This document shows positions 51,501 to 60,500 of a stretch of DNA of 64,000 nucleotides, one piece after another. The DNA comes from Hetaerina americana (taxonomy: Eukaryota > Arthropoda > Insecta > Odonata > Calopterygidae): contig JAKTNV010000011.1 of assembly GCA_022747635.1 (NCBI GenBank), positions 17,025,975-17,089,974 of the forward strand. The letters run 5' to 3'. How positions within the stretch are numbered: the first letter of the stretch is position 1; each line of letters starts with the position of its first letter. Under the pieces are notes generated by a model. The model made no database searches. It worked only from the letters and a program-made list of their open reading frames with translations, and was not told the origin of the DNA. A program made the position numbers and the translations under genes.

Positions 51501-54500
51501 ACTAAATTTTTTATTCTCTTACTCCTTAAATGACACACTTGCTTGGAGCATACATGTTTGAAAAATGGTGGTTATCATAGCATATCCTGTATGTACCGTG
51601 AGAAATACTGCAACAAATCTCCCTCAGTTGGCCAGATCATTGTTGTGTGTAAGGAATTGGCTTTCTTGATGAAGGCATTTGGCATTTCATTTCATTTTTG
51701 TTAATCAGAATAAACTTGCTTGAGTGTGTACATATTTTGTAGCCTCAATGCCTCATATACCAAATTGTATGTAAATTGAGGTAAACTACAAAGTTTGTAG
51801 AAATCATTTTGAAAATATTTTTCTTTGATTTGACTTCTCATGCTCATGTTAAACAAGTAAAATTCATAATAGATTCTCATAATTCAGATTTTTTTCTTTA
51901 AATCTCTTGCTTTAATTACTTGATTTTATTTCAATCCCTGTAAAAACTAAAGCAAAATATCGCTAAGAAATGCTTTCATGATACAAGTATATGATACTCT
52001 GATTATGATGACCAAAACTAACTACAGAGGTAGTTCTCAATGGTTTAATGCTTAGTAAAATTTGATTTAAATTTGAAACATGTTTTTAACATAAGTGATC
52101 ACCAATGTATATGCTTCAGTTTATTGGATGAATTTTTCAGTGTCAACATGGTCATTATTTCTGAGTAATGTGTGATTATTTGCTTTCATATGTTTTCAAA
52201 ATATCCTACATGTATAATGTAATGGGTCATGGTAGTTCAGTGGGTGGTTTTGATTTTGGGTGATGTCTCTCGGCACCCTTGCCTTCACCCAAGCTGTGTG
52301 ATTTTTTTGGGTGCCAGATGTTTCTGGGAAACCACAAAGATGGCACAGGGGAAGGAACTAGCACACCTACCCTGATGTGTGAATTCCACACACACCTTAT
52401 ATTACGTACTATTAAGTGATTTCCACCCTTAAATATCAAACTGAACTTTTGGTTGATTATTGTGATGTGGTTTATAATATGCTATTTGGTTATTAGCTTT
52501 TAGCCTAGTTATATTATATCAGACGTGAATACGAATCAGCTAGCTTTTTTTGTGAGACAGCTATGAAATCAAGTCTGAGCCAAGGAGACTCGAAGACATC
52601 GGTTGAAGGCGAAGAAAATGAAGGAGCATTTGAGGTGGTCAGTTCCCAAAAAGGTTCTGTGAATACAAAGCGACTCCCTGTTTCAGTTGCTGATGGAAAA
52701 GTTCCAGTTGTTCAGTTACAAAAGCTTAAAGTGACCACTGATAGTCAAGGTATGTTGATACAAAACAATACTATTTAGTACCTAAATACTTATGAAATAA
52801 ATGCTTTCTAGGTATTAAAACTTATTGTGTAGATATAGTAACTATATTTTCTACTTTTTTTTAAACTTATTATTGTAGTTATTGGCAGAAACCATGGTTA
52901 TATGATAAAGGTGAAGAAAGAGAAGGTTGATTCCCACTTTGTTCTTAAATATTGGTGGATACTTAGCTGTAGAACTGTGACCTTAGTTTGTTGAATACTG
53001 CGAATGCAGGTGAAAGCAAGGAAGTCCTGTTTAGCTGGTCACAGGGGTCATATTTTCACATATACATTCTTATTGTCATTGGTAATTATAGATTGAAATG
53101 GTTATTACGAGAGCTCAAAAACTTGTTTTTTAGGTTCTTTTGATAGAACAGACTATAAGCTTGTTTATTATAGCAGAAATGTTAGAGTGTGATTAACATG
53201 ATTTTGAAAGCATGTTAACAAACTGAAAGATTGTTTATATTGCATGGAGTAAACTTTACTAAGTCTGAGAAGGAAACCCTTAGGATACTAATCTCAGCAC
53301 TGCCATTGGTAGATTTCTCATAATTGGTGGTATGTGATTTGTATTATAGTTTTATACAATTTAGCCCGATCAAAGAGAGTAATCTGTCATGGATAATAAA
53401 ACGTATGATGTGGAGGCAAATGGAAAATATCAAATTATGGAGCTTGATGAAAGTTTGAACTATAATACGAGGGTCATCCGGAAAGTAGTACCCGTTCGTG
53501 AAATAAAGACACAAAAATAAATATTAACAAACATAAAAAATTTTATTTGAAAGAGGATACTTTAAACTACTTCTCAACATAATCTTCAAGCAAATTAAGG
53601 CATTTGTCATAACGTGTGACAAGTTTCTGTATTCCTGCTGCATAGTCCTTCGCCGCCAGCTCATTGAGATACGCGAGGGACCCATCTTGCACAAATTTTT
53701 GCATAATGCAGATGGTGTTTAACAATTTCATGAACAATTGTTCGAGAAACATTGGGAAAATGCTCACAGATGTCATCAATTGTGACGCGCCGATCGTTCC
53801 TCACGAATTCGTCAACTGAGCTCACCAGTTGGTCTGTAATGACAGACGGTCTCCCCGAACGCTCATCGTCGTGTGTGTTCCCCCTCCCCATGTTGAAGTT
53901 GCGACACCACCGCCGAACAGACGACTCGTCCATTACATTGTCTCCATACACCTCCTTTAATTGGCGATGAATATCACATGGGCGAACGTTTCTTGCATTG
54001 AGGAATTTAATCACTGCCCTCACTTCACAACTGGCGGCGTTCTCAATTTTTTTAAACATTGTAAACAATCACAGAAACAACACAGGCAATGCTAGCGTCA
54101 CGCAACTTGGCTCAGAGAAGGCAGACAAGCCACTGAAGCTATCTGACCTCGTCCAGCGGCTACTCGCGTCGTCAGCACTTCATGCGGCACGAACGGGTAC
54201 TACTTTCCGGATGACCCTCGTATAATAAACATTTCTCCATTCAAGCTTTAAGAATTAGATTTTTAATGAATTGTAGATTTAATTTGTTTATCCACTGTAT
54301 TTGTTCCACTTTCTGTTGATAAATAGGTTTTGCATTGCATCATGCAAGTAATTCAGCATGTGCTCATGGTCCTGAATTTTGTGCACATTTTCAATGGGCA
54401 CTTGCTGCATATTCTCTCCAAGGGGTATATTTAGGCTTGCAGGCTGATCTAATTAATTGGCTTTTTTGTCCCAAAATATTTTACTGCACAGATATATAAT

Positions 54501-57500
54501 TCTTATAATTTTATTTTAAATTCTTTATAAAACTCATATCAAATGGCTATGAACTTCAGAATATGAATTTATTTATTTTTAAATATTATTTGCTTCTCAA
54601 CAAGCCATCTATCTATTTTTATGGATTTTGTAATGCCTCATTTAAAGAATCTTTTTTACGGTTTAAGTGCTTTAAAAAATGTTTTGAAGTGCATTAGTGA
54701 TTAGCTTTAAAAAAATGCATTTGAAGCAGTCGACTCCACTTCAGATGGAGGATGAAGCTGATAATGATTTTTGAAGTGAAACTAATACAACCAGGTACAA
54801 CTAATGCAACAGCTTAGCAATTTCTGACTAAAGAATAAAATTTACAGATTTCAGAAGTAGAAGATTTATGAATTTTTATTAGAGTAAAAATAAATCAGGC
54901 AATGAATGCCTTGAAATTTTGATTAACTTCACCTGACCTTACATTACATGTACCTTAGGCACATAATATTGGGATAAATTGTATAAGTTATGCATCAGAT
55001 TTTTCTGGTAATCTGTACATTTGGGCTAACCTCAAAGTTATGCCTTCAAATCTTGTATGGGTATGAGTTGTGCGCTGTGGTTCTCTTGTATGTTGTGCTT
55101 ATAACGTAAGAGGGCCAAAATCATTGGACACATAAAACTAATTTTGTTGTTGCTCTAGTAAAAATTCAGGCCATCTCACAAATTAGAAAGAAAATTATGT
55201 TTCTGATTAAAATTTCCCACAGACAAAAGTTTTCCATTAAATATACCCTGAATCAAAATGGGTTTTTTTGAAGGGAAAATCTTTACAGTTTCTTCCTAGT
55301 CTTTGTAATGAATCAGTTTATAATATCTCCATGAAACTTCTCTCTCTCTCTCTCTGAAGACATGTTATGAACTGCAAGTATAAACGAATTTTGATTGGTG
55401 AATTATGTTCCGATTATTCGTAAAAATAACATCCAAATTACCATAGGAAAATGATGATTCCGGAGAAAAATGAGGTAACCTTTAGATAAAAATTCATTGC
55501 AAATGAAATGTTTTAAATGAGACAATCCCACTGTCATTTACTCAATTTCGCGAGGACTATAAGAGAAACAGAATAACAGCATTTATGATATTTCTTGAAA
55601 CATTTGTGACTCCTTTTTATAAATTTGAAAATAAAGATGTGAATTGAAGTTTCGTAGTATTAAGCAAATAATAATGGTTTAGTGAAAGTATTCAATCTTA
55701 TTTGAAAATATTAACTTGTGGGTATTACAAACAGAGAGATTGCAGCTTCATAAATTATTTCACGGATCACAATAATAATTTCACAGATAATCAAGTAAAG
55801 CTGGAAGTTCAGTATTAGCTAATGTAAATAGTCTCTGTTGCTCTATAAACATGTTCCTCTCATTATATTTCAATGCTTCAATTTTGTTGAGAGTTATTTC
55901 TTCAGTCCAAACTTTTTATCAAGATAAAAGTTGAAGGTGAAACTAGTGCGGTAAAAGTGAGGGTTTGAAAATTTTTTGTAATGGTTACTGCCTTATTACT
56001 AGTATTTGATGTGTGCATAAGCCTTCATGTCTAATTTCAGATGATCATTCTTTTAAGAATTTCAGTGGTGACATTAAATTATGTTATGTTTTTGCAATGG
56101 TTATTAAATTAGTAGACTTTTTTGTGCCTTCATTAATATTTGTTTAACTTAATCATTTCTCAAATTTTTGGACTTAGTATTGATAAGTCATGAATCAAGC
56201 GATCCAGTGAAAGTAAAAAATGTTAATGGTATTTTTGAATGTCTCTTTATTGGGTAAATCATTGGTTTATAAGAAGTTAAATTGGCACTGCGTTTCCATC
56301 AATTATAAGAATGGTAATAAATTTTTTGAATGAAAATTGGGAATATAAATAAGCTTTGTCACATATGTAGGTGAAATGAACCAGTACAGTGTACTTGAGA
56401 TACTATGGCATTCTGAATCTTAAATGGGAACCTTAGTTAGTGGCAATTTTATTAATTATTCTGGGGTTGCTACAGCCATGAATATTATGAACACATCTAA
56501 AAGTATAGGAATTATAATTGAATGCCTTTGAACCTCTGTGATTTTGTGAATAAATTTCCTGACCCTACATCAATAATATGTTAATTGTTGCAATTCTAGT
56601 TCAGGGGTGATGAACCTGTAGCTTTAAATGGGCAGTTTTGTACAGAATGTGACATATTGCATCACTACAGTTGTTTTCAATTATGGAATTCAATCCTACA
56701 ATTTTCTAAAATTATATTTTCCTATATAATAAAAAGATTCAGAGAAAATGTTTGTTAGCCAAAGACCTTTAGTCCTCACCATCTGTAGAACTTGTCTTTT
56801 TTTGATAGAAGGGACTTTATATTGAAATGAAAGTTGATGCAATAGGCTTAAACCCAGCCCATAAAATGAAAATGTGTAGTGAATAGATAATGGTGGTAAT
56901 TTTTGTTGGAAATATTTTCTTTATGAAGCTTCTCTTTAAGTTTGCTTTACTTTTCCTATATTGGTAAAAATGATTAATAGATGAAACGTACTGGGCATAA
57001 GATCTTAGTTAAGGTAAATTTGGTTTTGCGATGAAAGAGTTTCACTCCTGTGTGCTAGTTGGTTGAATAATTTAGCAATCTTATAATAACATGCCATGAT
57101 ACAATGAGATGCTATAAATTCTGTTGTGCCACTGCCCTGCCTTTACCCAAAAACTTGTTATCTACTAATGTCTGTATTCAAGAAGCATAATAATAGAAAA
57201 TAGGATCCAGTTGTAACTGATAAATCCAAACCATATGGGGGAAAAAAGATGAAAATCAATGAGACCTGTGGAAGTATTTTTCTTGGGCATATGTTTTATG
57301 GTTCAATATTTCCCATAAGTAATGCAAGAATTCACTGGTTCAGCTAGAGCTATGGTAGCCTGTCTGTTGATGTGCAATCAGCATTGCATTTATTATTGTA
57401 ACTCATTCACTAGTTCCACTTTCTCTTAGAATTTCCCTTTTAGACTAATATTAAAAGGCATTCGACTGCTTTTACGTGCATGTTACTTTGGAAGTTGTTT

Positions 57501-60500
57501 GTACGATGCAGGTGGCAATAGAGACCAGCCACAAAGTGTCCTCCCCTGCCTATAGGTGCCGCCTAATTTTTCTTGTCAACTTGCCATGACGGGAACATGC
57601 TATGCCACCCAGAAACACATATTTTGAGAAATAGATTGATAAATCAACGTATTATACAAAGTTAGGTGCAACCCTTCGTGGGCTCATAGATTTTCTATAT
57701 AAATTTAACAAAAAACATGAGCTTGGATTAATGCTCCTCTTTTTCAGTGGTAAAACTTATAAAGTATGTCTTCAAAACTTAAATTAATCTTGGAAATTCA
57801 TAATCACAAAGCTGTAGCAACCATATTATACAAGATTGAAATATTGAACCTTATTCTAAAAAGGCTTATATTATTATGCAATTATTATTACCTTTATTTT
57901 TTTGAAATGTCATAACTCATTATAATCACATGCACATAGTGATGTATCCCCTTGAATTCAAATACACAATCCTTTCCTAATAATCCTTTCATTACTTAGC
58001 ACACCTGAGGCAAGTAATGTGTAACTGGTCTCCATTGCCCAAATCATTTATATATGAAGCTGTGAAAATTTGTAAGCACTTCATAAGGTCATAGTTAGCG
58101 TAAGAAATTGTCTGAATCATGTATTAAGGTTGCCTTGCAAAGACAATTGGATCTAGAGTCAATACTTAACTGCTGATAAGTCTTTTGCATTGGCCAAGTA
58201 TGTGTTAGGTAGGGTGACATTATAAGTACATATGTTTTGGAAATATCTGCAAAGTTTTATGTCAAGTGTCTTTGCTTCTTGTGTACCTTGAACATATAAG
58301 CATATGGCAATAACTTCTGTGTCTTAACTTGAGGAATGTCAAGCTGCAGAAAATTTTGGGAATGGTTTTTAGCTGAAATCCACACTGAAGTTACACTGTC
58401 CCATTACTGTTATTGTGTGATGTATTTGCTTATAAATTGATATTTATGCCCTGTGGGGGCATTTTCAGTGACTGTTCTCAGTGTTACCTAAAATCGCAGC
58501 ACCTTACGGGAAATTATTTTTTAAATATGTACAAGAATCTTTGGGTAGACCACATAAATGAGTTGTTCACAGTGCATGTAATTGCTATAGAAATAACTTA
58601 ACCTCAGGGTATGGTGACATTTTGGTATTTCCCCGCAGTAATTTCTTGCAATAGAAAATTGTTCTCAAAACTGTAAAATTAAATTCTTAAGTTAATATTT
58701 GGTTTTGGTTCAACCACATAATCAGGTGAAAGCTTTTTTTGGGTGCAGGTACTTCTTAGTTGGCTTCTATTGCTCATGCTTCTGAAGCTCCTTTCAGTGT
58801 TGGTTAAGATTCCTCATCCTAGAGTTTACATTTAATGAATCCAGCTGACCCTGTTAGTCTAGTTATGTGCCAAGTTATTATTGATTTAGATCAGCTATTA
58901 TCATCAGGTTGTTATGCCATGAATATTAAACCTACGTACTGATATCCTAAGAAAAATACTAAGAAAGAATTCTTTATGGTAATTGTCATGCAGTAGGAAG
59001 TGTTGTAAATGAAACAATGAAAAGAAAACATGTCATAAGTGCTACACTTCTATAATATTCCAGAACTCTGATTATTTTAAGCTGATAGTCAATGACTGGT
59101 TTGCCTTCATTTATTTTTGTTAAGAAATTTTGTCATTATTTACATTATAGTTCAAGTGAATTTTGTAGAGTAAGAGATTGATTTGCTTGTTTTTGGTCAA
59201 CGTATTCTGATAATATGTGGTAGCTTCCTGCTACTAAACGCATGCTTGTTTTAATCTGGTCTCAAATATGATTACTATAGTTGGAAAGTTGTGTGCATAA
59301 GCCATTTTGAAAAAATTTAAATGTCTCCAAAAGTTGGGAAACTTCTATGATACCACATTCAATAAACAAGTGGATTGTTAATTAATTCAGGTTTGAAGAG
59401 AGTGGAATAATTTTAATACCTCACTAGCAAGGTGAAGGGTTGGCTATAACAATGGATACAAATATTTAAGAGTCAAAGTTACTGTGGTTTATTTTGATAG
59501 TGGCGCAATGATCATATAATAGCTGGCATTTTCTTTGTTTATTGGTCTCTAAGATTCAGGGAGAATTTTTAAGCGAGTAGTTTGGAAAGTCAGCACTTAA
59601 AATGATAACGGTTACTCAAAATGCAATTTTAAGTACTACCGTTGTAGGATGAAAATGTTTTTTGGTATTCTTTGTATACCAGGCCCATATGATTTTTATG
59701 CTGTTTGGGGTAACCTTACAAGGTCATCACCAAATGGATACCATTGTTAAGTCAATTTACTAATCCTTGCAAATGTGTGTAATTACATCTGCTCCAATCC
59801 TCAAACCTAGACACATACCCTCTCTACAAATATGTACATGTGCGTGGTTTTGTAATTATGCTGCTGATGACTCACAGTTTGGAAACAGTAATTTTTATTG
59901 TTGTGTGTGAAATTGTAAAGGTTTTCAAAACTCTGGAGATATCTGTAATGTAGAGCACCACTAAAGGCCATTCAAGATGCTTTATTTATGTTGAAAAGAG
60001 TTAATAGCTCTTGCGCTATTAATTGGTATTTTGCCTTGAAAAAGGTACATACAAATAATAATTAAGTATATAATACGTATATAAAGATGCAACTTTTCGA
60101 CATCTTAATATATCAAAGCAATGATTACTTATTTTTATTGATGGTATTGTATTTTTTTCCTTACTCTCTTTTGACTTACAGTTTAATATATGCCATACAC
60201 ATGATATTTTGTTGCAATGCTTTCTGAATTTGACATACATTGTTTTAACTTATAACTTGCGGGTAGAGGCAAAAGGATAATCTGACATTCTGCATTACTT
60301 GAATATTAGCAACTCATATTTTTCAAATTTTTAGTATTTTAGTTGGAGTTATCAAATTAAAAACCATTTTCCTTCCTATTGTTTGTACAAATTTTAACCT
60401 GATGGCATGATATGTCAAATTACAGACTGCAGCTGTTTTTATGTATTTTTTTCATTCATTTATCCATTGTGCTGTTGTTTTGGTTTTTTTTTGCTTAATT

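Noticed and set aside
57505..57560. Possible extra coding exon between AG at 57510 and GT near 57556
   Set aside because: In the phase required after exon 14 it either hits a stop or leaves a phase that does not fit the next exon.
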